Positions 1 to 6,130 of a stretch of DNA of 9,405 nucleotides are shown one piece after another. The notes under the pieces are model-generated. The model saw only the letters and a program-made list of their open reading frames with translations, did not search any database and was not told the origin of the DNA. This DNA is from Desulfobulbus sp. (lineage in GTDB: Bacteria > Desulfobacterota > Desulfobulbia > Desulfobulbales > Desulfobulbaceae). The stretch lies in the NCBI GenBank assembly GCA_030602145.1, contig JAUWAH010000054.1, forward strand, positions 1-9,405, read 5' to 3'. Both the position numbers and the translations under genes were made by a program. Within the stretch, counting starts at the first letter, position 1. Every line of letters starts with the position of its first letter.

Positions 1-224
1 ATGAACATGGTCATCATCAGGTCCGACCAGGCAATGGACCAGTGCACCGGCCGGGACGGAGTCCGCGAGCGGTAAAAGGAATCCTCGACCACAAAGACCG
101 GCTGCATGGTGTGCCGCCATTCCGGAGCAAGGGCAGGGGGACCCGGTTCGTGCGGTTTTGAAGCCGTCGCCGGTGGGAGCTGGGTGTCCGGTGGGTTCCC
201 TGCGCTGATGTTTTCTTTTTCCAT
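1..224 (-). CDS. MotB/OmpA-like membrane protein, N-terminal part (runs off the left edge)
   Basis: The minus strand has an open frame from an ATG at 224-222 to the window edge, giving 74 residues (MEKENISAGN...). The first ~40 residues are Pro-rich and polar. Residues 61-74 read HWSIAWSDLMMTMF, which resembles the start of the MotB plug/transmembrane helix (typically a W..., then SDLM/ADLM, then a hydrophobic run). In this family the Asp faces a proton channel, so D68 would be the candidate proton-carrying residue. Known MotB-like proteins have this single helix followed by a periplasmic OmpA-like peptidoglycan-binding domain; here that part would lie outside the window. Only a weak purine-rich stretch (GAAGAA) precedes the ATG, so the start is the best visible one but not certain. 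The terminator at 362-400 separates it from the redox operon upstream. It could belong to a flagellar-type stator, an ExbD-like unit or a stand-alone OmpA protein. Confidence 0.6.
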   Translation of the reverse strand, partial: MEKENISAGNPPDTQLPPATASKPHEPGPPALAPEWRHTMQPVFVVEDSFYRSRTPSRPVHWSIAWSDLMMTMF

Positions 225-286
225 GATCGTTCTTCGGCTTCTTCTGCCTGGAACACAAGGGGAATCTCTTTGGCAACCTGCTGCCC

Positions 287-315
287 ATTGTATCAGGCCG
301 GTCCAAAAAAGCCAG
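287..315 (-). promoter_or_regulatory. Candidate extended -10 promoter for the MotB-like gene
   Basis: Read on the minus strand, CTGGCT (315-310) is followed by a 17-nt spacer and TACAAT (292-287). TGA directly precedes TACAAT, which makes an extended -10 (TGnTACAAT). The -35 is poor (3 of 6), as is usual for extended -10 promoters. It lies between the terminator of the redox operon and the start codon at 224, with a leader of about 55 nt. Prediction from consensus only. Confidence 0.38.
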
Positions 316-361
316 TGGCACGGGGTGCGGCGCCCACCGCTTTCTCCGCAGGTAGCCAGCC

Positions 362-400
362 AAAAAAAAATCCCCTGCCGCCCGGACGGGCGACAGGGGA
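362..400 (-). terminator. Rho-independent terminator of the redox operon
   Basis: Positions 371-383 and 388-400 form a 13-bp stem with one C-A mismatch (378/393) and a GGAC-type tetraloop at 384-387. On the minus strand the stem is followed at once by nine T residues (A362-A370 on the plus strand). It starts 24 bases beyond the stop codon of the iron-sulfur subunit gene, so it closes that operon and insulates the leftward gene that follows. GC-rich stem, small loop and adjacent long U tract make this a textbook intrinsic terminator. Confidence 0.93.
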
Positions 401-424
401 GAAGCGGTTTGGTCGAAGGTGGCC

Positions 425-1225
425 TTACTTGTCCTCGTCCTGAAGGGATTTAACCAGCAGGCCGCCGGCCAGGCCGAGCAGGCCGATGTCCTTGATCTGG
501 CTTTTGGCGGCGAGCGACATCTTGGTCAGCATGCCGCGACGCAGTGAGACCTTGGGCAGTTCCTGCGGGGCTGCCTGCATCAGCAGTTCCGCATCACCCT
601 TCTTGCTGGCGAAATACATGCCGTTGGGGCCGATCTGCACGGCCTTGGAGGTCAGGCCGAAGGCACCCTTCTTCACGTACTGGGACACCTCGGACTTGGG
701 ATCGTCGAGATCACCGAAGATACGGGCCCGGGCGAGGCATGTCTGGACGCAGGAGGGCTCCAACCCTTCGGCGACGCGCGGCATGCAGTAGGTGCACTTG
801 TCCACCTTGCCGAGGCTGCCGTCGTCCTTAAGTGCTTCATCGACATAGCGGGCGTTGTAGGGGCAGGCGTCACGGCAGGCGCCGCAGCCAATGCAGCGCT
901 CGCGGTCGACCTGGACGGTGCCGTTAAAGGGATCCTTCCAGGTGGCCGCCACAGCCATGGTCACTGTCTTGCCGCTCTTGGCATCCTTGAAGGTGACATT
1001 GACCGGCTCGGCCGGACAAACCGGCACGCAGACCGGTGTTTTGCAGTGGTTGCAGAGGCCGGGGTAGTAAGTGGCGGCAATGCCGGTCGAGGTCATGCTC
1101 GGCCCCAGGCGGTGCACCCAGTTGCGGTCAAATTGAGTGGGCACTTCCCACTCGGCTTTACAGGCGATGACGCAGGCATGGCAGCCCACGCACCTGTCGA
1201 CATCGATAATCATGCCATATTGCAT
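425..1225 (-). CDS. Four-cluster [4Fe-4S] electron-transfer subunit of a molybdopterin oxidoreductase (PsrB/PhsB/TtrB/DmsB type)
   Basis: This 266-aa protein should carry electrons between the catalytic subunit encoded just upstream and a membrane or periplasmic partner. Sixteen cysteines make four cluster motifs in the order usual for DmsB-type subunits: C12-C15-C18-C22, C58-C61-C66-C70, C111-C114-C117-C121 and C144-C147-C159-C163. The second motif ends CPAEPV rather than the common CPTGA, and C70 to C111 is a long gap with a small insertion. There is no signal peptide, as expected for a subunit exported folded with a Tat-signal partner. The C-terminus (about 247-260) is a short hydrophobic stretch rich in Leu and Gly, too short for a confident membrane helix but suited to membrane association. 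ATG at 1225 has a strong AAGGAG seven bases upstream. The gene lies 55 bp downstream of the catalytic gene and just before the operon terminator. The family is clear; the physiological partner is not. Confidence 0.93.
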   Translation of the reverse strand: MQYGMIIDVDRCVGCHACVIACKAEWEVPTQFDRNWVHRLGPSMTSTGIAATYYPGLCNHCKTPVCVPVCPAEPVNVTFKDAKSGKTVTMAVAATWKDPFNGTVQVDRERCIGCGACRDACPYNARYVDEALKDDGSLGKVDKCTYCMPRVAEGLEPSCVQTCLARARIFGDLDDPKSEVSQYVKKGAFGLTSKAVQIGPNGMYFASKKGDAELLMQAAPQELPKVSLRRGMLTKMSLAAKSQIKDIGLLGLAGGLLVKSLQDEDK

Positions 1226-1280
1226 AGGAACTCTCCTTCAGAGGTAATCGTGGCTGACGGGCGCGGGAGTCATCCGGCGA

Positions 1281-3494
1281 TCAGCTGACTTTTACGAGTT
1301 TGACGAAGTTGTTGCGCATGCCGCTGCCTCCGGTTTCCGGGTCGACGGTCAACTTGGTGATCAGGCTCTGGCAGTCGACACCCTTGCCTGCACCGGTGGT
1401 CAACTCCGGATTCATCGAGCCGAAGCCGTGGTACATGTAGACGCAATCCGTCCGGATGCCCGGGGTGACCTTGACCGTGGTGGTGGTCCGCGACTTGACG
1501 CCGTCCTGGTTCACCAGGGCAACTTTGTCGCCGTTCTTGAGCCCCAGCCGTTCGGCGACCTTGTCGTTGACCCAGACGGGGTTGGAGTCGTTCTCGGCCA
1601 TCAGCCAGGCATTGTTCTGGGTCCGGTTGAAGGTGTGGACCGGCGAGCGCCCGAACAGGAGGCGGTAATAGCCCTCTGGAGCCCGCTCGACAGGGATGTA
1701 TGTCGGAATGGGCGGGAAATCGGCGTCTTCGAGGTCGTCGCTGAAGAATTTGACGGTGAAATCCTCTTTCACTCCGTAGGGATCCTTGCCGGGCTGCAGG
1801 TGAATGCCGCCTTCTTCCTTCAACTTGGCGAGGGACAGGCCGACGCCGGCCAGCACCTTGTCGTTGAATTCCTGCTCGGATTGAACCGGGATCTTGTCGC
1901 CATAGCCCATCCGCTTGGCGATTTCATTGGTGACCCAGACGCTGTCTTTGCGCTCAAAGCCCGGTGCCACCAGGGGCATGCGGGCGGTGATGTACTGCTG
2001 CTGCTCGGCGCTGAGATCCCACTGGGTGCCGTATTTGAGCTGGTTGGCGCACTCCAGGTAAGAGCAGTCCGGCAGCAGGATATCGGCGAACATGGTGATG
2101 TCGGTCGGCATGATGTCGACGCACATGACGAAGTCCATCTGCTCCAGCATCTTGATGGTCTTGGCTTGGTTGGGAAGGGTCTGGATGGCGTTGTGGCCCC
2201 ACAGGACGCAGCCCTTGATGGGATAGGGCTGGCCGGTCAGGGCGGCGTCCCTGATCAGCTCCGTCGGCACGCCCGGAGGCGAGAAGGGATATTTGTCCTG
2301 CATGACATGCAGGGGTTCGTCGTTATGCGCGGTCTTCGGCCATTTGACGCTGCCGAATCCCTTGGGGCTCACCGGCTTCACAAAGGAGCCCTTGACGCCA
2401 TAGGCACCGAGGACGCCGGTCAGGCAGGCCGAGGCCCGCAGCCGCTGAAAATCGTTGCCGTGCCAGGCGACAAAGCGGCCCGGATGAATGGAGACATGGG
2501 GCATGTTGGCGGCCAGCAGGTCGGCCACCTCCTTGATCTGGGTGGCGGGCACGTCGCACTCAAGGGCTGCTTTTTCAAGGGTCCACTGCTTGATGCCCTC
2601 GGCCATCTCCTCGAAACCCTCGCCATGCTCGTCGACGAAATCGACGTTGTACTTCTTGTTCTCGATCAGGTAGTTCATGATCGCCAGCAGGAAGGCAGTG
2701 TCGGTGCCGGGTCGGATCTGGACCCAGATGTCGGATTTGGCCGCCGAGGCCGAATAGCGGGGGTCGACCACCACCAGCTTGGCACCGTTCTGCAGGCCCT
2801 TAACGAACCGCTTGGTGTGGGAGACGTGGATATTCTCGCCCAGGTGGCTGCCGACCAGGAAGATGACCTTGGCGTTGGCCATATCGACGTTTTCATCCGG
2901 CGGAGTGTCGATGGTGGCGATGTAGGCCGTATCGCGGATGCCGCGGCACTGAAAGAACGAAGGTTCGGAGACGCTGGTGATGCCCACGGTCTGCTTAAGG
3001 AAATCGCTCGGGTATCGGGCGGCACTGCCGTGGGGGAACATGGCGAGCCCCTTGGCGCCGTACTGATCGATGATCGCCTTGAGCTTCTGGGCGCAGGTAT
3101 CCAGCGCCTCGTCCCAGGAGATGCGCTGCCACTGGGGTGCGCCGCGCTTGCCGACGTTCTTGAGCGGGTACTTGAGGCGGTCCGGATCATAGAGCATTTT
3201 GACGCCGGCGTTGCCGCGGGCGCAGAGGGAAACGCCGTTGTCGATGGATTTAGGGTTGCCCTCCAGCTTGATCAGGCGGCCGTCGCGGATCTTGCCGACC
3301 ATCTGGCAGCGCCAGAAGCACATCTCGCAGACACCACCGACGGCATTCTGGGTATTCTTGAAGGTCCCTGGGGTTACCAGGGGTGCCTTGACAACACCTG
3401 ATTGCGCCTTTGCCGTCACTTTGGACAGCGGTACGGACGCAGCGGCAATCGAGGCGGCTTTGAGGAAGTTCCGCCTGGTAAGGTTCATTGCCAT
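1281..3494 (-). CDS. Tat-exported molybdopterin oxidoreductase catalytic subunit, PhsA/PsrA-like
   Basis: This 737-aa protein is a catalytic subunit of the DMSO-reductase superfamily carrying a bis-molybdopterin Mo or W cofactor. Residues 1-30 are a Tat signal: twin-arginine motif RRNFLK (7-12), Ala-rich hydrophobic segment and likely cleavage after AKA (28-30), placing the enzyme in the periplasm. C56-C59-C63 and C91 (CEMCFWRC, then CARG) bind the FS0 [4Fe-4S] cluster. C183 in FFQCRG sits where PsrA/PhsA enzymes have the metal-ligating cysteine (inference by position). The C-terminal region contains SPVHTFNRTQNN (about 604-615), like the sulfur-compound reductases, and the usual molybdopterin dinucleotide-binding beta domain. 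Length is close to PhsA and PsrA (about 760) and shorter than ArrA or TtrA. The likely substrate is thiosulfate, polysulfide or another sulfur compound; this cannot be settled from sequence alone. Start ATG 3494 has AAGGAGGAT upstream and directly abuts the TAA of the chaperone gene, suggesting translational coupling. Confidence 0.93.
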   Translation of the reverse strand: MAMNLTRRNFLKAASIAAASVPLSKVTAKAQSGVVKAPLVTPGTFKNTQNAVGGVCEMCFWRCQMVGKIRDGRLIKLEGNPKSIDNGVSLCARGNAGVKMLYDPDRLKYPLKNVGKRGAPQWQRISWDEALDTCAQKLKAIIDQYGAKGLAMFPHGSAARYPSDFLKQTVGITSVSEPSFFQCRGIRDTAYIATIDTPPDENVDMANAKVIFLVGSHLGENIHVSHTKRFVKGLQNGAKLVVVDPRYSASAAKSDIWVQIRPGTDTAFLLAIMNYLIENKKYNVDFVDEHGEGFEEMAEGIKQWTLEKAALECDVPATQIKEVADLLAANMPHVSIHPGRFVAWHGNDFQRLRASACLTGVLGAYGVKGSFVKPVSPKGFGSVKWPKTAHNDEPLHVMQDKYPFSPPGVPTELIRDAALTGQPYPIKGCVLWGHNAIQTLPNQAKTIKMLEQMDFVMCVDIMPTDITMFADILLPDCSYLECANQLKYGTQWDLSAEQQQYITARMPLVAPGFERKDSVWVTNEIAKRMGYGDKIPVQSEQEFNDKVLAGVGLSLAKLKEEGGIHLQPGKDPYGVKEDFTVKFFSDDLEDADFPPIPTYIPVERAPEGYYRLLFGRSPVHTFNRTQNNAWLMAENDSNPVWVNDKVAERLGLKNGDKVALVNQDGVKSRTTTTVKVTPGIRTDCVYMYHGFGSMNPELTTGAGKGVDCQSLITKLTVDPETGGSGMRNNFVKLVKVS

Positions 3495-4097
3495 TTACTG
3501 ATCCTCCTTGGTGAAAAAATCAATTAACCGTATCGACACCTGATAAAAGGGGTGTCGAGCTTCTTGCATGCTTCTTTCCAGAAAAAGGGCAAACCATGGC
3601 CGGAAGAGGGTTCGGAGAAAACGCTCTTCGTCATCAAACCGGGCTTCGCCGGCCAGTGCAGCCAAAAACTCGAGTTCAAAGCGGAGGTGGTCGGCCGGTT
3701 CGGTTTCGTCGCTCAGGTCGAAGCCGCAGGCCCGATAAAAATCCCTAGTCCGCTCGGTGGTTCGGCCGTAGATGGTCCCGTCGCCATCCAGGTAAACCGA
3801 GGCGTAGGGCGGCAGGGTGGTCCGTGGCGCGGCGGTGATAAACAGGCCGGTATAGGCGGTTTTGAGGTCGTCGAGCGGATCTGCGGTCCGTTGTCGCCAG
3901 GCACGGATCGCCGCCAATTCTTTCGGCCAGTCGAGGGAGGCGAGCAGCGATTCGAGGGTGTCGAACAAAGCAGCGGTACAGAACTCGGCATCAGGGTACC
4001 GCATGGTCAAAGCCAGGAAACCGTAGACGGAGCCCAGGGTGGCGGCTTCGGTCACTGAGGCGTCTTCCTGGTCAATCTCTTGGTTGGACATGGGCAT
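3495..4097 (-). CDS. TorD/DmsD-family molybdoenzyme maturation chaperone
   Basis: This 200-aa, all-helical-looking cytoplasmic protein belongs to the TorD/DmsD/NarJ group, which binds the Tat signal and apo-form of a molybdoenzyme, helps cofactor loading and prevents early export. Signature parts visible are YTGLF (82-86), a PPYASVY segment (96-102), a DFYRACG segment (119-125) and EPADH (133-137) followed by ELEFLAALA; the E-P-x-D-H motif is the family hallmark. Length matches the family. Its client is almost certainly the next gene, whose ATG follows this gene's TAA with no gap. Encoding the chaperone first would let it accumulate before its client. The start is less sure than the family: MPMSNQ (4097) or the second Met (4091) are possible, and neither has a good Shine-Dalgarno sequence. 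Confidence 0.9.
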   Translation of the reverse strand: MPMSNQEIDQEDASVTEAATLGSVYGFLALTMRYPDAEFCTAALFDTLESLLASLDWPKELAAIRAWRQRTADPLDDLKTAYTGLFITAAPRTTLPPYASVYLDGDGTIYGRTTERTRDFYRACGFDLSDETEPADHLRFELEFLAALAGEARFDDEERFLRTLFRPWFALFLERSMQEARHPFYQVSIRLIDFFTKEDQ

Positions 4098-4239
4098 GGA
4101 AATGTGTCGGGACGATCTCTGGAAAAAACCGGCTTGACCTGTAGGAGTCTGGGACGATCAATTCGAGACTGTTGCACGGAGAGGAGTAGGGACCGGGGGC
4201 CGTTCTTCTTCTGCTGGTCGGATTGCCGCCTGTGTTCAA

Positions 4240-4245
4240 TATAAT
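4240..4245 (+). promoter_or_regulatory. Perfect TATAAT -10 element facing the EF-hand-like gene
   Basis: TATAAT at 4240-4245 is a full consensus -10 hexamer on the plus strand. The correctly spaced -35 window (about 4216-4223) has no good TTGACA match, so activity would need an activator or be weak. It overlaps the TATTAT used by the leftward candidate promoter. A start near 4252 would give a leader of about 160 nt for the gene at 4414. Confidence 0.3.
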
Positions 4246-4268
4246 ATCGGGCACACTGTAGCATACAA
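4241..4268 (-). promoter_or_regulatory. Candidate sigma70-type promoter for the chaperone/oxidoreductase operon
   Basis: On the minus strand TTGTAT (4268-4263), a 16-nt spacer and TATTAT (4246-4241) make a plausible promoter. A second, overlapping candidate is TTGTAC (4283-4278), 17 nt, TACAGT (4260-4255). Either would start transcription roughly 130-150 nt before the chaperone start codon. Consensus matching only. Confidence 0.42.
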
Positions 4269-4413
4269 TCTGTGTTTGTACAAGATGCCTGTACTTCCTG
4301 CTAAAGGTTTCGTTGCCCCTGGCCGATACGACGAATAGCCGGAAGTGTGTTCAGGGACGAAGAAGCGCTCCGGCCGATCCGCCATCATCATCACACACCA
4401 GGGAGGGGACGCC

Positions 4414-5514
4414 ATGAAGATCGCCGATTCAGCCATGCAACTGACCAGCACGCACACCGCAGTCGAATATACCGAGCGCCAGGAATCGCTGACCGCCTGG
4501 AGCAAGGGCGATCACGTTTCCAGGAGGGGGCGCGGACACGGCCATGGCCATTTCCGCCACAGCGGGGCCAGGCATGCGGCCGATGAGGCAGCCCGGCAGG
4601 CGGCGACAGTCTCCCTGTCGGAGACAGCCAGGCAACGGGCAGCCGAGGTTGCAAAGCCCGCTGAAACCGATGGCCAGGACGAACGCGATGCCTTGATGAC
4701 CGATCTCAACATGCGGGTGCTCAAGGCCCTGTTTGAGAGGTTGACCGGACGAAAATTCCGGATGTTCAAGGCACCGTCGCAATCCCAGGAGGCGGCTGCG
4801 GGGCAGCAGACGGGCACAGGCGAGCAAGCTGCCCCGGCCGAACAGGGATGGGGGGTGGTGTATGAGCGAAGAGAGATCTCCCACGAATCCGAAACCACCC
4901 GGTTCAATGCCACCGGAATGGTGTCGACCGCCGACGGCAGGCAGATCGAAATCAGCATCGACCTCACCATGAGCCGCAGCTCTACCAGCGTCCTGGAAGA
5001 GACGGTGCGGCTGGGCGACGCAGCTCTCAAGGATCCCCTGGTCCTCAACTTCAACGGTACGGCCGCCCAATTGACCGGGCAGACCTTCAGTTTCGACATC
5101 GATGCCGACGGCGAGGGCGACCGGATCGCCTTTGTCGGTCCCGGTTCGGGTTTCCTGGCCCTGGATGCCAACAACGACGGCGTGGTCAACAACGGCAGCG
5201 AACTCTTCGGCGCCCTCAGCGGCGACGGTTTCGCCGAACTGGCCGCCCATGACGACGACGGCAACGGCTGGATCGATGAAAACGACTCCATCTTCAACCA
5301 ACTGCGCATCTGGATGAAAACCGAAAGCGGCGAGGATCGATTACTGGCCCTGGTCGACCAGGGCGTCGGTGCCATCTATCTGGGTCGGATCGACACCCCT
5401 TTCAGCATCAAGGACAGCGACAACGGCCTGCTTGGCCAGGTACGTGCCAGCGGGCTGTTTCTCTTTGAACAGGGCGGTGTGGGGACCATGCAGCAACTCG
5501 ACCTGGTCGCCTGA
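4414..5514 (+). CDS. Calcium-binding RTX/EF-hand-like protein of unknown function
   Basis: The 366-aa product has three parts. Residues 1-110 are polar and predicted helical, with a His/Arg-rich patch RGRGHGHGHFRH (38-49). Residues 120-145 are an Ala/Gln/Gly-rich linker. Residues 145-366 form a conserved-looking domain with acidic loops: DIDADGEGD (228-236), DANNDGVVNNGSELFG (251-266) and DDDGNGWIDEND (280-291). The last matches an EF-hand loop (D280, D282, N284, G285, I287, D291), and the LD-x-N-x-DG...ELFG arrangement resembles the calcium-binding block found near the ends of large RTX/hemolysin-type proteins. No signal peptide, membrane helix or GGxGxDxLx nonapeptide array is visible. ATG 4414 is preferred because GGGAGGGG lies seven bases upstream; an upstream ATG at 4345 has no such site. 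Calcium binding is a firm guess; export route and role are unknown. Confidence 0.85.
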   Translation: MKIADSAMQLTSTHTAVEYTERQESLTAWSKGDHVSRRGRGHGHGHFRHSGARHAADEAARQAATVSLSETARQRAAEVAKPAETDGQDERDALMTDLNMRVLKALFERLTGRKFRMFKAPSQSQEAAAGQQTGTGEQAAPAEQGWGVVYERREISHESETTRFNATGMVSTADGRQIEISIDLTMSRSSTSVLEETVRLGDAALKDPLVLNFNGTAAQLTGQTFSFDIDADGEGDRIAFVGPGSGFLALDANNDGVVNNGSELFGALSGDGFAELAAHDDDGNGWIDENDSIFNQLRIWMKTESGEDRLLALVDQGVGAIYLGRIDTPFSIKDSDNGLLGQVRASGLFLFEQGGVGTMQQLDLVA

Positions 5515-5555
5515 AACCGACCGCCGGTCAGGTCGACAGTTTCAGGAAAGTCTTT
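5510..5555 (+). terminator. Hairpin over the stop codon of the EF-hand-like gene, probable terminator
   Basis: CCTGAAAC (5510-5517) pairs perfectly with GTTTCAGG (5539-5546). Inside it CGACC (5518-5522) pairs with GGTCG (5531-5535), leaving an 8-nt loop and a three-base ACA bulge (5536-5538). The TGA stop (5512-5514) lies in the stem. The following tract is only AAAG then TCTTT, so termination may be weak or the hairpin may act mainly as a 3-prime mRNA stabiliser. The next gene has its own promoter starting at 5561, which fits a transcript boundary here. Confidence 0.48.
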
Positions 5556-5560
5556 GCCTC

Positions 5561-5589
5561 TTGACGGGGCGGGATTCTGTTGATATAAG
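5561..5589 (+). promoter_or_regulatory. Strong sigma70-type promoter for the thioesterase gene
   Basis: TTGACG (5561-5566), an ideal 17-nt spacer and TATAAG (5584-5589), with TG at 5581-5582 giving an extended -10 (TGaTATAAG). Five of six -35 and five of six -10 bases match consensus. A start near 5596 gives a leader of about 87 nt before the ATG at 5683. This is the best promoter match in the window and marks the thioesterase as its own transcription unit. Confidence 0.7.
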
Positions 5590-5682
5590 CTCAAATTCAC
5601 GTATGTTTTCAGGTCTTTTCCGGTTGCGGCCGCTGCGGGCGCGACCCGGTTGAGCCTACCACCGAGAAGGAGAGCTGCGCAC

Positions 5683-6063
5683 ATGGAGATCACGATCCCC
5701 ACGGGAGTCAAGGGCAAGGAAGAGTTGCTGGTCACGTTTGAGGATACCGCCGCCCGGTATGGCAGCGGTCTGGTCGAGGTCTACGCGACGCCGGCGTTTG
5801 TCGCCCTGATGGAGAATACCTGTCTGACCTCGGTGTTGCCCTACCTGCCCGAGGGATTCGGCACGGTGGGCATCAAGGTGGAACTGTCCCACAGCAAGGC
5901 AACCCCCATCGGCATGAAGGTGACCTGCGAGTCGACCCTGGTCGAGGTCGATCGCCGCCGCCTGGTGTTCGAGTGCGTGGGCTACGATGAGAAGGGCGAG
6001 ATCGGCCGTGGCCGGCACGAGCGCTTTATCATCGACACCAAGAAATTCATGGAGAAACTGTAA
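5683..6063 (+). CDS. FlK-like hotdog-fold acyl-CoA thioesterase
   Basis: The 126-aa product has the size and pattern of the fluoroacetyl-CoA thioesterase (FlK) family of single-domain hotdog thioesterases, which hydrolyse short acyl-CoA thioesters in the cytoplasm. The FlK catalytic residues Thr42, Glu50 and His76 correspond here to T36 (in YATPAF), E44 (in ALMENT) and H70 (in VELSHSKATP), with both spacings (8 and 26) exactly kept. By the same offset of six, FlK's gating Phe36 falls on L30, so selectivity for fluoroacetyl-CoA is not expected; a housekeeping short-chain acyl-CoA thioesterase is more likely. The ATG at 5683 is preferred over an upstream TTG at 5650 because AAGGAG lies ten bases before it. 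It is transcribed from its own promoter and converges with the next gene. The exact substrate is unknown. Confidence 0.85.
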   Translation: MEITIPTGVKGKEELLVTFEDTAARYGSGLVEVYATPAFVALMENTCLTSVLPYLPEGFGTVGIKVELSHSKATPIGMKVTCESTLVEVDRRRLVFECVGYDEKGEIGRGRHERFIIDTKKFMEKL

Positions 6064-6130
6064 CCTGCCGAGACGTGTCCGGCTTCTCCCTGTCCCGGAA
6101 GGGGCAACGCAGGCGGCAAAAAGCCCTGGC

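Larger units (their letters stand above)
4098..4413. other. Divergent intergenic region (316 bp) between the redox operon and the EF-hand-like gene
   Basis: No credible gene is seen here. The region must hold the control signals for the leftward redox operon and probably the rightward gene at 4414. Its centre (about 4235-4300) is notably A/T-richer than the surroundings and holds candidate promoters in both directions. It also contains the 8-bp palindrome TTGTACAA (4277-4284) and two direct TGTAC repeats (4277 and 4290), possible operator half-sites. No clear FNR-type TTGAT-N4-ATCAA site and no sigma54 GG-N10-GC promoter was recognised by eye. Predicted leaders are long, about 140 nt leftward and about 160 nt rightward, and no known riboswitch was recognised in them. 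Confidence 0.6.

Noticed and set aside
106..453. 115-codon plus-strand frame at the left end
   Set aside because: Overlaps the MotB-like start, the terminator and the end of the iron-sulfur gene; no ribosome site or domain.
1428..3401. 657-codon open frame on the plus strand opposite the oxidoreductase gene
   Set aside because: It mirrors a clearly real gene in a GC-rich genome where third-position bias keeps the antisense frame open. Its translation is rich in Val, Gly, Asp and His with no recognisable domain, and no ribosome site was seen.
4429..5301. Long minus-strand frames opposite the EF-hand-like gene
   Set aside because: Two overlapping antisense frames in the same place, both with compositional bias; the plus-strand frame has a strong ribosome site and recognisable calcium-binding loops.
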